Assembly: GCA_030144725.1 (NCBI GenBank)
Contig: JASKMD010000008.1
Location: 15,798,782 to 15,862,781, forward strand
Direction: 5' to 3'
Origin: Haematococcus lacustris
Lineage: Eukaryota; Chlorophyta; Chlorophyceae; Chlamydomonadales; Haematococcaceae
DNA: 64,000 bases
A model generated the notes under the pieces. The model worked only from the letters and a program-made list of their open reading frames with translations, was not told the origin of the DNA and ran no database searches. The translations under genes and the position numbers were made by a program. Positions 10,085 to 22,046 of this stretch are shown one piece after another; within the stretch, counting starts at the first letter, position 1; every line of letters begins with the position of its first letter.

Positions 10085-10440
10085 AGCCCACCCCAGCCCA
10101 GCCCTGCCCCACCCCCTCCCAGCCTTGCGTTGCCCCTTCCCTCCCTGCCTAGCCCTGCCCCACCCCCTCCCAGCCCTGCCCCACCCCGCCCGGCCCCACC
10201 CCCTCCCAGCCTTGCGTTGCCCCTCCCCTCCCTGCCCAGCCCTGCCCCACCCCCACCCAGCCCTGCCCCACCCCTCCCGCCCAGCCCTGCCCCACTGGCT
10301 CCCAGCCCTGCCCCACCCCATCCCAGCATTGCGTTGCCCCTTCCCATCCCCGCCCAGCCCTGCCCCACCCCCTCCCAGCCCTGCCACACCCCATCCCAGC
10401 CCGGCCCCACCCCCTCCCAGCCTTGCGTTGCCCCTCCCCT
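10085..10440 (+). repeat. CCAGCCCTGCCCCACCCCCT minisatellite
   Basis: About 15 degenerate ~20-bp units interspersed with TTGCGTTGCCCCT variants. The equivalent array differs in length and order in each composite copy (about 13590-13945, 17075-17830, and reversed at about 19750-20130), so it is the fastest-changing part of the unit. Confidence 0.9.
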
Positions 10441-10449
10441 CCCTGAATG

Positions 10450-11060
10450 TGTTGTAGTGCATGAGCAGCAGCAGCAGGCTGCAGTGCAGGCTGCAGGTAG
10501 CAGCAGGCTGCAGTGCATGTGCTGCAGTGCATGAGCAGCAGCAGCAGCAGGCTGCAGTGCGTGAGCAGCAGCAGCAGGCTGCAGTGCGTGAGCAGCAGCA
10601 GCAGGCTGCAGTGCGTGAGGAGCAGCAGCAGGCTGCATTGCAGGCTGCAGGTAGCAGCAGGCTGCAGTGCATGAGCAGCAACAGCAGGCCGGAGTGCATG
10701 TGCTGCAGTGCATCAGCAGGTAGCAGCATGCTGCAAGTATGCAGCAGTGCATGTGCTGTAGTGCGTGAGCAGCAGCTACAGGCTGCAGTGCATGTGTTGT
10801 AGTGCATGAGAAGCAGCTGGCTGCAGTGCATGCGCAGCAGCAAGAGTGTGCTGCAGTGCATGAGCAGTAGCAGGCTGCAATGCAGGCTGCAGGTAGCAGC
10901 AGGATGCTGTGCATGAGGAACAGCAGCTGCAGTGCACGAGCAGGTAGCAGCAGGCTACGAATGTGTTGCAGTGCAAGTGTGTTGCAGTGCATGAGCAGCA
11001 GCAGCAGGTAGCAGCAGGTTGTAGTGCATGTCTTGCAGTGCATGAGCAACACCAGGCTTT
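10450..11060 (+). repeat. CTGCAGTGCATGAGCAGCAG minisatellite
   Basis: Degenerate ~20-40 bp units built on GTGCATGAGCAGCAGCAGGCTGCA. PstI-type CTGCAG and ATGCAT-like palindromes recur. Counterparts lie at about 13955-14560, 17830-18060 and, reversed, 19050-19745. Confidence 0.88.
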
Positions 11061-11803
11061 ATGTGTGGCAGTGTAGGCTGCAGATTGCATGTGTGTTATA
11101 GTGCATGAGCAACAGCAGGTTGTTTAAGTTGTAGGGCAGCTCTAGCAACCATGTTGAGTTTTCAATATGTGGTAGGCATCATGTAGGAGATGTAAGAACG
11201 ACGTCATGCCTTCACATTAGTGACAAAGAACAACGAGGAGCAGTCTCTTTCTGCATCCTATAACTCCATCCATGGTAGTGCATGAGCAGCACAATGATTC
11301 ATCAATCAACAAGACCTGCCATCAACGAATCAACCAAGCCTGAAGACCATGATGTAATGATAAATACAGTGGTGATCATTAGCCGTGTATCCTCTTCACA
11401 ATTGATACCTACGCCCCTTGTATGGACAACACCACCACGCGGTGATGCGCTAAGGCCGCAAACGTGGTAGCCACCTGCTACATACCCCCTTTGCATGTAT
11501 GCATCACGGCCATGCTTAGCAAGTGCAGGCCTGGCAGTGCTCCACACCCCATGTGTCACAGCTAGCTGGACTACGGATGGTTCCTATAGTGGAGGCTCAT
11601 CAGATCCAGCCACATGTTAGGGTGTGGTGCGCCACATGCCCCTTGTATGGACAACACCACCACGCGGTGATGCGCTAATGCTGCAAACGTGGTAGCCACC
11701 TGCTACATACCCCCTTTGCATGTATGCATCACGGCCATGCTTAGCAAGTGCAGGCCTGGCAGTGCTCCACACCCAATGTGTCACAGCTAGCTGGACTACG
11801 GAT

Positions 11804-12360
11804 GGGAGCGGGGAGCGGGGAGCGGGGAGCGGGGAGCGGGGAGCGGGGAGCGGGGAGCGGGGAGCGGGGAGCGGGGAGCGGGGAGCGGGGAGCGGGGAGC
11901 GGGGAGCGGAGTGTAACCCTGCCCCTGCCCCTGCCCCTGCCCCTGCCCCTGCCCCTGCCCCTGCCCCTGCCCCTGCCCCTGCCCCTGCCCTGCCCCTGCC
12001 CCTGCCCTGCCCCTGCCCCTGCCCCTGCCCCTGCCCCTGCCCCTGCCCCTGCCCCTGCCCCTGCCCCTGCCCCTGCCCCTGCCCCTGCCCCTGCCCCTGC
12101 CCCTGCCCCTGCCCCTGCCCCTGCCCCTGCCCCTGCCCCTGCCCCTGCCCCTGCCCCTGCCCCTGCCCCTGCCCCTGCCCCTGCCCCTGCCCCTGCCCCT
12201 GCCCCTGCCCCTGCCCCTGCCCCTGCCCCTGCCCCTGCCCTGCCCCTGCCCCTGCCCCTGCCCCTGCCCCTGCCCCTGCCCCTGCCCCTGCCCCTGCCCC
12301 TGCCCCTGCCCCTGCCCCTGCCCCTGCCCCTGCCCCTGCCCCTGCCCCTGCCCCTGCCCC
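11804..12360 (+). repeat. (GAGCGGG)n followed by (CCCTGC)n
   Basis: About 15 heptanucleotide units (to about 11910), a GAGTGTAA junction, then about 445 bp of CCCCTG units with occasional one-base slips. The same two-part array closes composite copy 2 (15308-15856) and precedes the gap at 8761. Confidence 0.95.
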
Positions 12361-15300
12361 TCATGGCAGCTGAATGGGATGCCCTACGGCTGCCGCTCCT
12401 GGCTGCCGCTCCTGGCTGCCGCTCCTGGCTGCCGCTGTGGAGTCTCAAGCAGTCCGTCATAGTCAGGGTAAGGTGAGGAGGTAGAGAAGGAGGAGGAGAA
12501 CTGCTGCAGGGAACAAGGAGAAGGATAAGAGAGCCGGCAGCGGCAGTGGTGGCGGCAGTGTGGTGTGTAGGCATAGCATGGTTGGAGTGAGGGAAGTTGG
12601 TTGTAACTACAAGCGCCCTCCAGCCTGCCCGCTCCAGGCTGCTGCGCCAAGGGCTGTTGGGTGCAGTAGGGAAGGGGTTGCGGTGTGTGTCTTGTTGTGG
12701 GGGTGAGGGGTGGGGGGAAGTAGGTTCTTTGGCAGACTCGGAAGCGGTGGTGGTGGGACAGGGGAGGGAAGGGAAGGGGTCAGTTAGGTCTCCCGGTTAC
12801 ACATGGCACGTTTTTGGGTAACTTGAAGAAGACGAAAAAGGGAAACATGTCCCAAGTGGGCCCCGTCTGTTCCGCGTAGACCAGCTCGCCATCGCACAGT
12901 GGAAGCGGGCTCACAGCGGCGATTCCGGTGCCGGCCAGGCAGGTGAGCCAGCCTGCTTGGGCGCACGTCAACGTTAGGCACATTGCGTAGCTGTTAGCTC
13001 TGCGCACGCCAAGCTGGGCCACTCAGTGCAATCGCCGCACAGCCAAGCAGCGGTTGCGGCAGGCGGTTGTAAATGGCTTGCACGCTGCAGGTGCGCAATG
13101 TCCGAAAGGGCTAGCTCCGCTATTAGAGGCTGAACCACTGTCAGCGGGGTGCCAGTTTGCCCAGGAATAGACACGCCAGCACCCAGGACTGGACGGGGAC
13201 GTCGTGACCAGTCTCCACCGCGCGCGAGAACCCCGACGCAGCGTACCATTGAGCAGAAGTCAGACGGGCAACAGCCTGACCACTAACACTGCAGGGACAT
13301 GGACGGGCTGTAGTGCATGAGCAACAGAAGCAGCAGCAGGCTGTAGTGCACGAGCAGCAGTGCATGGGCAGCAGCAGCAACAGCAGCAGCAGGCTGTAGT
13401 GCACGAGCAGCAGCAACAGCAGGCTGTGGTGCACGAGCAGCAATGCATGGGCAGCAGCAGGCTATAGGTGTGTGGCAGTGCATGCTGCAAGTAGCAGCAG
13501 GCTGCAGGTGTGTCGCTTGAGAAGCTGAAGAGAGCGTCTTGAGGAGCTGAAGAGATGCTTGATCCAAAAGGAGCAGAGCAAGCCCACCCCAGCCCAGCCC
13601 TGCCCCACCCCCTCCCAGCCTTGCGTTGCCCCTTCCCTCCCTGCTTAGCCCTGCCCCACCCCCTCCCAGCCCTGCCCCACCCCTCCCAGCCCGGCCCCAC
13701 CCCCTCCCAGCCTTGCGTTGCCCCTCCCTCCCTTCCCAGCCCTGCCCCACCCCCTCCCAGCCTTGCGTCGCCCCTCCCCTCCCTGCACAGCCCTGCCCCA
13801 CCCCCTCCCAACCCTGCCCCACCCCCTCCCAGCCTTGCGTTGCCCCTCCCAGCCCTGCCCAGCCCTGCCCCACCCCCTCCCAGCCCTGCCCCACCCCATC
13901 CCAGCCCGGCCCCACCCCCTCCCAGCCTTGCGTTGCCCCTCCCTCCCTGAATGTGTTGTAGTGCATGAGCAGCAGCAGCAGGCTGCAGTGCAGGCTGCAG
14001 GTAGCAGCAGGCTGCAGTGCATGTGCTGCAGTGCATGAGCAGCAGCAGCAGCAGGCTGCAGTGCGTGAGCAGCAGCAGCAGGCTGCAGTGCGTGAGCAGC
14101 AGCAGCAGGCTGCAGTGCGTGAGGAGCAGCAGCAGGCTGCATTGCAGGCTGCAGGTAGCAGCAGGCTGCAGTGCATGAGCAGCAACAGCAGGCCGGAGTG
14201 CATGTGCTGCAGTGCATCAGCAGGTAGCAGCATGCTGCAAGTATGCAGCAGTGCATGTGCTGTAGTGCGTGAGCAGCAGCTACAGGCTGCAGTGCATGTG
14301 TTGTAGTGCATGAGAAGCAGCTGGCTGCAGTGCATGCGCAGCAGCAAGAGTGTGCTGCAGTGCATGAGCAGTAGCAGGCTGCAATGCAGGCTGCAGGTAG
14401 CAGCAGGATGCTGTGCATGAGGAACAGCAGCTGCAGTGCACGAGCAGGTAGCAGCAGGCTACGAATGTGTTGCAGTGCAAGTGTGTTGCAGTGCATGAGC
14501 AGCAGCAGCAGGTAGCAGCAGGTTGTAGTGCATGTCTTGCAGTGCATGAGCAACACCAGGCTTTATGTGTGGCAGTGTAGGCTGCAGATTGCATGTGTGT
14601 TATAGTGCATGAGCAACAGCAGGTTGTTTAAGTTGTAGGGCAGCTCTAGCAACCATGTTGAGTTTTCAATATGTGGTAGGCATCATGTAGGAGATGTAAG
14701 AACGACGTCATGCCTTCACATTAGTGACAAAGAACAACGAGGAGCAGTCTCTTTCTGCATCCTATAACTCCATCCATGGTAGTGCATGAGCAGCACAATG
14801 ATTCATCAATCAACAAGACCTGCCATCAACGAATCAACCAAGCCTGAAGACCATGATGTAATGATAAATACAGTGGTGATCATTAGCCGTGTATCCTCTT
14901 CACAATTGATACCTACGCCCCTTGTATGGACAACACCACCACGCGGTGATGCGCTAAGGCCGCAAACGTGGTAGCCACCTGCTACATACCCCCTTTGCAT
15001 GTATGCATCACGGCCATGCTTAGCAAGTGCAGGCCTGGCAGTGCTCCACACCCCATGTGTCACAGCTAGCTGGACTACGGATGGTTCCTATAGTGGAGGC
15101 TCATCAGATCCAGCCACATGTTAGGGTGTGGTGCGCCACATGCCCCTTGTATGGACAACACCACCACGCGGTGATGCGCTAATGCTGCAAACGTGGTAGC
15201 CACCTGCTACATACCCCCTTTGCATGTATGCATCACGGCCATGCTTAGCAAGTGCAGGCCTGGCAGTGCTCCACACCCAATGTGTCACAGCTAGCTGGAC

Positions 15301-15856
15301 TACGGATGGGAGCGGGGAGCGGGGAGCGGGGAGCGGGGAGCGGGGAGCGGGGAGCGGGGAGCGGGGAGCGGGGAGCGGGGAGCGGGGAGCGGGGAGCGGG
15401 GAGCGGGGAGCGGGGAGCGGGGAGCGGAGTGTAACCCTGCCCCTGCCCCTGCCCCTGCCCCTGCCCCTGCCCCTGCCCCTGCCCCTGCCCCTGCCCCTGC
15501 CCCTGCCCCTGCCCCTGCCCCTGCCCCTGCCCCTGCCCCTGCCCCTGCCCCTGCCCCTGCCCCTGCCCCTGCCCCTGCCCCTGCCCTGCCCCTGCCCCTG
15601 CCCCTGCCCCTGCCCCTGCCCCTGCCCCTGCCCCTGCCCCTGCCCCTGCCCCTGCCCCTGCCCCTGCCCCTGCCCCTGCCCCTGCCCCTGCCCCTGCCCC
15701 TGCCCCTGCCCCTGCCCCTGCCCCTGCCCCTGCCCCTGCCCCTGCCCCTGCCCCTGCCCCTGCCCCTGCCCCTGCCCCTGCCCCTGCCCCTGCCCCTGCC
15801 CCTGCCCCTGCCCCTGCCCCTGCCCCTGCCCCTGCCCCTGCCCCTGCCCCTGCCCC
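12361..15856. repeat. Composite satellite, copy 2
   Basis: Same order of parts as copy 1 and virtually identical outside the minisatellites. Open frames in the 12.6-13.4 kb and 14.3-15.1 kb stretches translate identically to those of copy 1. Internal offsets drift from 3,496 to 3,504 bp because array lengths differ, yet the start-to-start period is 3,496 bp for both steps. This indicates recent tandem duplication, or possibly an assembly duplication next to a gap. Confidence 0.88.
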
Positions 15857-18060
15857 TCATGGCAGCTGAATGGGATGCCCTACGGCTGCCGCTCCTGGCT
15901 GCCGCTCCTGGCTGCCGCTCCTGGCTGCCGCTGTGGAGTCTCAAGCAGTCCGTCATAGTCAGGGTAAGGTGAGGAGGTAGAGAAGGAGGAGGAGAACTGC
16001 TGCAGGGAACAAGGAGAAGGATAAGAGAGCCGGCAGCGGCAGTGGTGGCGGCAGTGTGGTGTGTAGGCATAGCATGGTTGGAGTGAGGGAAGTTGGTTGT
16101 AACTACAAGCGCCCTCCAGCCTGCCCGCTCCAGGCTGCTGCGCCAAGGGCTGTTGGGTGCAGTAGGGAAGGGGTTGCGGTGTGTGTCTTGTTGTGGGGGT
16201 GAGGGGTGGGGGGAAGTAGGTTCTTTGGCAGACTCGGAAGCGGTGGTGGTGGGACAGGGGAGGGAAGGGAAGGGGTCAGTTAGGTCTCCCGGTCACATAT
16301 GGCACGTTTTTGGTTAACTTGAAGAAGACGAAAAAGGGAAACATGTCCCAAGTGGGCCCCGTCTGTTCCGCATAGCCCAGCTAGCCATCGCACAGTGGAA
16401 GCGGGCTCACAGCGGCGATTCCGGTGCCGGCCAGGCAGGTGAGCCAGCCTGCTTGGGCGCACGTAAACGTTAGGCACATTGCGTAGTTGTTAGCTCTGCG
16501 CACGCCAAGCTGGGCCACTTAGTGCAATCGCCGCACAGCCAAGCAGCGGTTGCGGAAGGCGGTTATAAATGGCTTGCACGCTGCAGGTGCAATGTCCGAA
16601 AGGGCTAGCTCTGTTATTAGAGGCTGAACCACTGTCAGCGGGGCGCCAGTTTGCCCAGGAATAGACACGCCAGCACCCAGGACTGGACGGAGACGTCGTG
16701 ACCAGTCTCCACCGCGCGCGAGAACCCCGACGCACCGTACCATTAAGCAGAAGTCAGACGGGCAACAGCCTGACCACTGACACCGCAGGGACGTGGACAG
16801 GCTGTAGTGCATGCGCAACAGAAGCAGCAGCAGGCTGTAGTGCACGAGCAGCAGTGCATGGGCAGCAGCAGCAACAGCAGCAGCAGGCTGTAGTGCACGA
16901 GCAGCAGCAACAGCAGGCTGTGGTGCACGAGCAGCAATGCATGGGCAGCAGCAGGCTATAGGTGTGTGGCAGTGCATGCTGCAAGTAGCAGCAGGCTGCA
17001 GGTGTGTCGCTTGAGGAGCTGAAGAGAGCGTCTTGAGGAGCTGAAGAGAGAATGCTTGATCCAAAAGGAGCAGAGCAAGCCCACCCCAGCCCAGCCCTGC
17101 CCCACCCCCTCCCAGCCTTGCGTTGCCCCTTCCCTCCCTGCTTAGCCCTGCCCCACCCCCTCCCAGCCCTGCCCCACCACCTCCCAGCCTTGCGTTGCCC
17201 CTCCCTCCCTTCCCAGCCCTGCCCCACCCCCTCCCAGCCTTGCGTTGCCCCCTCCCCCAGCCCTGCCCACTCCCAGCCCTGCCCCACCCCCTCCCAGCCT
17301 TGCGTTGCCCCTCCCCTCCCTGCCCAGCCCTGCCCCACCCCCTCCCAGCCCTGCCCCACCCCTCCCAGCCCGGCCCCACCCCCTCCCAGCCTTGCGTTGC
17401 CCCTCCCTCCCTTCCCAGCCCTGCCCCACCCCCTCCCAGCCTTGCGTTGCCCCTCCCCTCCCTGCCTAGCCCTGCCCTACCCCCTCCCAGCCTTGCGTTG
17501 CCCCTCCCCTCCCTGCACAGCCCTGCCCCACCCCCTCCCAGCCTGTTGCGTTGCCCCTCCCAGCCCTGCCCCACCCCCTCCCAGCCTGGCCCCACCCCCT
17601 CCTAGCCATGCCCCACCCCATCCCATCCCTGCCCCACCCCCTCCCATCCCTGCCCCACCCCCTCCCAGCCTTGCGTTGCCCCTCCCAGCCCTGCCCAGCC
17701 CTGCCCCACCCCATCCCAGCCCTGCCCCACCCCCTCCCAGCCTTGCGTTGCCCCTCCCTTGCCTGCCCTGCCTTGCCCTTCCCTGCCCAGCCCTGCCCTA
17801 CCTTGCCCTGCCCTGCCCTGCCTATATGTGTGTGGCAGTGCAGGCTGCAGGTAGCATCAGGAGTGCATGAGCAGCAGCTGCAGGCTGCAGTGCATGTGTT
17901 GCAGTGCATGAGCAGCAACAGCAGCAGGCTGTAGTGCATGAGCAGCAGTGCATGGGCAGCAGCAGCAACAGGCTGTAGGTGTGTAGCAGTGCAGGTTGCC
18001 GGTGTGTTGCAGTGCATGAGCAGCGGCAGCAGCAACAGGCTGTAATGCATGACCAGCAGT
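15857..18060. repeat. Composite satellite, copy 3 (partial, diverged)
   Basis: It starts like copies 1 and 2 but carries scattered substitutions (for example in the 16.28-16.75 kb stretch) and a longer CCAGCCCTGCCCC minisatellite (about 17075-17830). It ends within the CTGCAG minisatellite, and the AT-richer part and terminal satellites are missing. Confidence 0.82.
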
Positions 18061-18366
18061 GCAAGGACAGCAACATGTGCGGTATGTGTCTGGTTGCATG
18101 CAAGCTCATTTCAAGGCATAGATCTGGCATGGTCTGCGGTGGTCTTGGTAGCTCCATCATGGACTCCATCATGGACTCCATGCAATAAAAGGCATGCAAT
18201 CTGAGGTTTCTCAACCATGCCATTGCTTGTATAGCCGCATATGGACACCACAATGGTTGTGTAAGACAACATCCCCGGTGATGGGCAATTGCAACCCGAA
18301 TATTAAGGTCTACAATAGACCTAGCGTCCTTGACCGTGCCAGTTGCAGCATTGATGTAATACCGCG
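18061..18366. other. Junction spacer between direct and inverted composite copies
   Basis: A largely unique stretch with a short tandem (TCCATCATGGAC, about 18153-18178) and no coding signature I recognise. It is the turning point between the direct copies to its left and the inverted copy to its right. Confidence 0.55.
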
Positions 18367-20893
18367 TGGTGCCATATGGTTGGATTTGGTGCGGATCACT
18401 GCCAGGCCTGCACTTGCTAAGCATGACCGTGATGCATACATGCAAAGGGGGTATGTAGCAGGTGGCTACCACGTTTGCAGCATTAGCGCATCATCGCGTG
18501 GTGGTGTTGTCCATACAAGGGGCATGTGGCGCACAACACCATAGCATGTGGCTGGATCTGGTGAACCTCCACTATAGGTACCATCCGTAGTGTAGCTAGC
18601 TGTGACACATTGGGTGTGGATCGCTGCCAGGCCTGCACTTGCTAAGCATGGCCGTGATGCATACATGCAAATGGGGTATGTAGCGGGTGGCTACCACGTT
18701 TGCGGCCTTAGCGCATCACCGCGTGGTGGTGTTGTCCATACAAGGGGCGTAGGTATCAATTGTGAAGAGGATACACGGCTAATGATCACCACTGTATTTA
18801 TCATTACATCATGGTCTTCAGGCTTGGTTGATTGGTCGATGGCAGGTCTTGTTAATTGACGAAGCATTGTGCTGCTGCTCATGCACTACCATGGATGGAG
18901 TTATAGGATGCAGAAGGAGACTGCTCGTTCTCGTTGTTCTTTGTCACTAATGTGAAGGCATGACGTCGTTTTTACATCTCTTACATGATGCCTACCACAT
19001 ATTGAAACTCAACATGGTTGCTAGAGCTGCCCTACAACTTAAACAACCTGCTGCTGCTCATGCACTACAACACACATGCAATCTGCAGCCTACACTGCCA
19101 CACGTAAAGCCTGCTGCTGCTCATGCAATGCAACACATGCACTACAACCTGCTGCTACCTGCACTGCAGCCTGCACTGCAACACACTTGCACTGCAACAC
19201 ATTCGTAGCCTGCTGCTACCTGCTCGTGCACTGCAGCTGATGATGCTCAGCAGCACATGCACTCCAACTTGCTGTTGCTGCTGTTCCTCATGCACAGCAG
19301 CCTGCTGCTACCTGCAGCCTGCATTGCAGCCTGCTACTGCTCATGCACTGCAGCACACTCTTGCTGCTGCGCATGCACTGCAGCCAGCTGCTGCTCATGC
19401 ACTACAACACATGCACTGCAGCCTGCAGCTGCTGCTCACGCACTACAACACATGCACTGCTGCATAACTGCAGCATGCTGCTACCTGCTGATGCACTGCA
19501 GCACATGCACTCCGGCCTGCTGTTGCTGCTCCTGCTCACGCACTGCAGCCTGCTGCTGCTGCTCACGCACTGCAGCCTGCTGCTGCTGCTCACGCACTGC
19601 AGCCTGCAGCAGCAGCACACGCACTGCAGCCTGCTGCTGCTGCTGCTCATGCACTGCAGCACATGCACTGCAGCCTCCGGCTGCTCACGCCTGGGCAGGC
19701 CTGGCACTGCAGCCTGCTGCTGCTGCTCATGCACTACAGCACATTCAGGGAGGGAGGGGCAACGCAAGGCTGGGAGGGCGGCTGGGGCCGGGCTGGGATG
19801 GGGTGCGGGCAGGGCTGGGAGGGGGTGGGGCCAGCTAGTGCATTGGGCAGGGCTGGGAGGGGCAACGCACAGGCTGGGAGGGGGCTGGGGCAGGGTCTGC
19901 GGCAGGGGGTGGGGCAGGGCTGCTGCAGCCGGAGCGGGAGGGGCGACGCAAGGCTGGGAGGGGGTGGGTCAGGGCTGGGCAGGGAGGGGAGGGGCAACGC
20001 AAGGCTGGGAGGGGGTGGGGCCGGGCTGGGAGGGTGGCAGGGCTGGGAGGGGGTGGGGCAGGGCTAAGCAGGGAGGGAAGGGGCAACGCAAGGCTGGGAG
20101 GGGGTGGGGCAGGGCTGGGCTGGGGTGGGCTTGCTCTGCTCCTTTTGGATAAAGCATCTCTTCAGCTCCTCAACACGCTCTCTTCAGCTCCTCAAGCGAC
20201 ACACCTGCAGCCTGCTGCTACTTGCAGCATGCACTGCCACACACCTATAGCCTGCTGCTGCCCATGCATTGCTGCTCGTGCACCACAGCCTGCTGTTGCT
20301 GCTGCTCGTGCACTACAGCCTGCTGCTGCTGTTGCTGCTGCTGCCCATGCACTGCTGCTCGTGCACTACAGCCTGCTGCTGCTTCTGTTGCTCATGCACT
20401 ACAGCCCGTCCATGTCCCTGCAGTGTCAGTGGTCAGGCTGTTGCCCGTCTGACTTCTGCTCAATGGTACGCTGCGTCGGGGTTCTCGCGCGCGGTGGAGA
20501 CTGGTCACGACGTCCCCGTCCAGTCCTGGGTGCTGGCGTGTCTATTCCTGGGCAAACTGGCACCCCGCTGACAGTGGTTCAGCCTCTAATAGCGGAGCTA
20601 GCCCTTTCGGACATTGCGCACCTGCAGCGTGCAAGCCATTTACAACCGCCTGCCGCAACCGCTGCTTGGCTGTGCGGCGATTGCACTGAGTGGCCCAGCT
20701 TGGCGTGCGCAGAGCTAACAGCTACGCAATGTGCCTAACGTTGACGTGCGCCCAAGCAGGCTGGCTCACCTGCCTGGCCGGCACCGGAATCGCCGCTGTG
20801 AGCCCGCTTCCACTGTGTGATGGCGAGCTGGGCTACGCGGAACAGACGGGGCCCACTTGGGACATGTTTCCCTTTTTCGTCTTCTTCAAGTTA
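18367..20893 (-). repeat. Composite satellite, inverted copy
   Basis: Reverse complement of the part of the composite unit that runs from the ~226-bp duplication back to the ~550-bp unique stretch. Its match to the other copies stops exactly at CTTCAAGTTA (ending at 20893). The expected continuation, CCCAAAAACGTGCCATGTG, is found only at 23205, after a 2.3-kb insertion. Confidence 0.85.
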
Positions 20894-21439
20894 TACTGGA
20901 GGTTTGCGACGGCCGGTGTGAGGGGAGTGAGGAGGTTTGCGCCCGACGCACCGACGGCCGTTCTTCGCGCAGCGGCTATCAGCGCGTTGCGTTGATCATT
21001 ATGGGCGTCGCGTCACGTTGAAGTTAGCTTTGCAGGGTGTGACCCGAGCCTGTGAGACCTGCTTGAGGAAACAAGCCAGTCCATCACCAGCTATGTAAAA
21101 TGCTATGTAAGATGCTATGTTTCGGCCGCAGTGGTCCGCAAGGGTCGCAAGGGTCCGCAGTCCGCAGTCCGGGCCAAAGAATTCGCACGATATCCAATGA
21201 TGTCGTTGCGTTCGAGCTAGTCATTGCCGCACACAGAACACCAGTCTCCCTGGGGAAGAACACTCGAGTTCCATGTGCAATGTCAATGTGCCAGGCCTTG
21301 TTCCCGTGACTGCCAGGCCCCAGCCTCAATGCAGATATATTCATGAGTATGTTAAGATTGATATGCTAAAGAGCGTGCGCACACGCGCAGCCTCCAGATA
21401 GGACTTGTACATACAAGTCATATGGTCAAGATGCCTACT

Positions 21440-21693
21440 CATCAGCTCCATCCTGCTGCCAGCTGTGCTCCTAGTGGTGCAAGCACCCCTACAGCTAGTG
21501 TGTAGGGTGGTGCTGCTGCCAGCTGTGCTCCTGGTGGTGCCATTACCCCTGCAGCTAGTGGGTAGGGTGGTGCTGCTGCCTACTATGCTCCTGTTGTTGC
21601 CAGCACCCCTACAGCTAGTGTGTAGGGTGGTGCTGCTACCAGCTGTGCTCCTGGTGGTGCCATCACCCCTGCAGCTAGTGGGTAGGGTGGTGT
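21440..21693 (+). repeat. ~60-bp minisatellite, about 4 units
   Basis: Units of about 60 bp share CTGCTGCCAGCTGTGCTCCT, CCCCTACAGCTAGTG and TAGGGTGGTG. It lies inside the 2.3-kb inserted element. The open Leu/Val-rich frame across it follows from the repeat. Confidence 0.85.
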
Positions 21694-22046
21694 TGCTTTG
21701 GGAGGGTCGGCAGACTTCAAAATCTTGTCTTGCTTACAGTGTATACAACGTACAATGAACAAGAGCAGAGCGGGTGACAATTGTGTAGTCATCAAAGTCA
21801 ATTGTGTAGCCTCACCGGCCTACGGCTATGGCTATACCAGGCAATGGCTACGACACATGTACCTGGCCAACCTACACTTAGCAGCCTAGTCTCTTCTCCA
21901 AGTTGTTCAATACTGCTGCGTATGCTGCATACACATCTTACATCTTGAGCTGCGCCCTGCCAGGCTCCTGAGAGGGCATGACTGCCAATCACTGCCCGCT
22001 TCATGCCACAGAACAGTGCATAGCCACTCTGTGGCTGCATCATCTT

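Larger units (their letters stand above)
8861..12360. repeat. Composite satellite, copy 1 (period 3,496 bp)
   Basis: In order it contains: the reversed ~420-bp end of the 1.2-kb module (from 8865); a ~550-bp unique stretch (about 9280-9830); a CAGCAG/GTGCATGAGCAGC minisatellite; a CCAGCCCTGCCCCACCCCCT minisatellite (about 10085-10440); a longer CTGCAGTGCATGAGCAGCAG minisatellite (about 10450-11060); a short AT-richer stretch; an internal ~226-bp tandem duplication (about 11412 and 11638); then (GAGCGGG)n and (CCCTGC)n. Open frames on both strands reflect low complexity. A piece on the minus strand (about 9330-9750) is less repetitive, but I do not recognise it. Confidence 0.88.

Noticed and set aside
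9764..11090. Cys/Ala/Leu-rich minus-strand frames in the CTGCAG minisatellite, at first glance like a cysteine-rich repeat protein
   Set aside because: The composition follows the minisatellite unit, frames are open on both strands, and copies differ by whole units without regard to frame.
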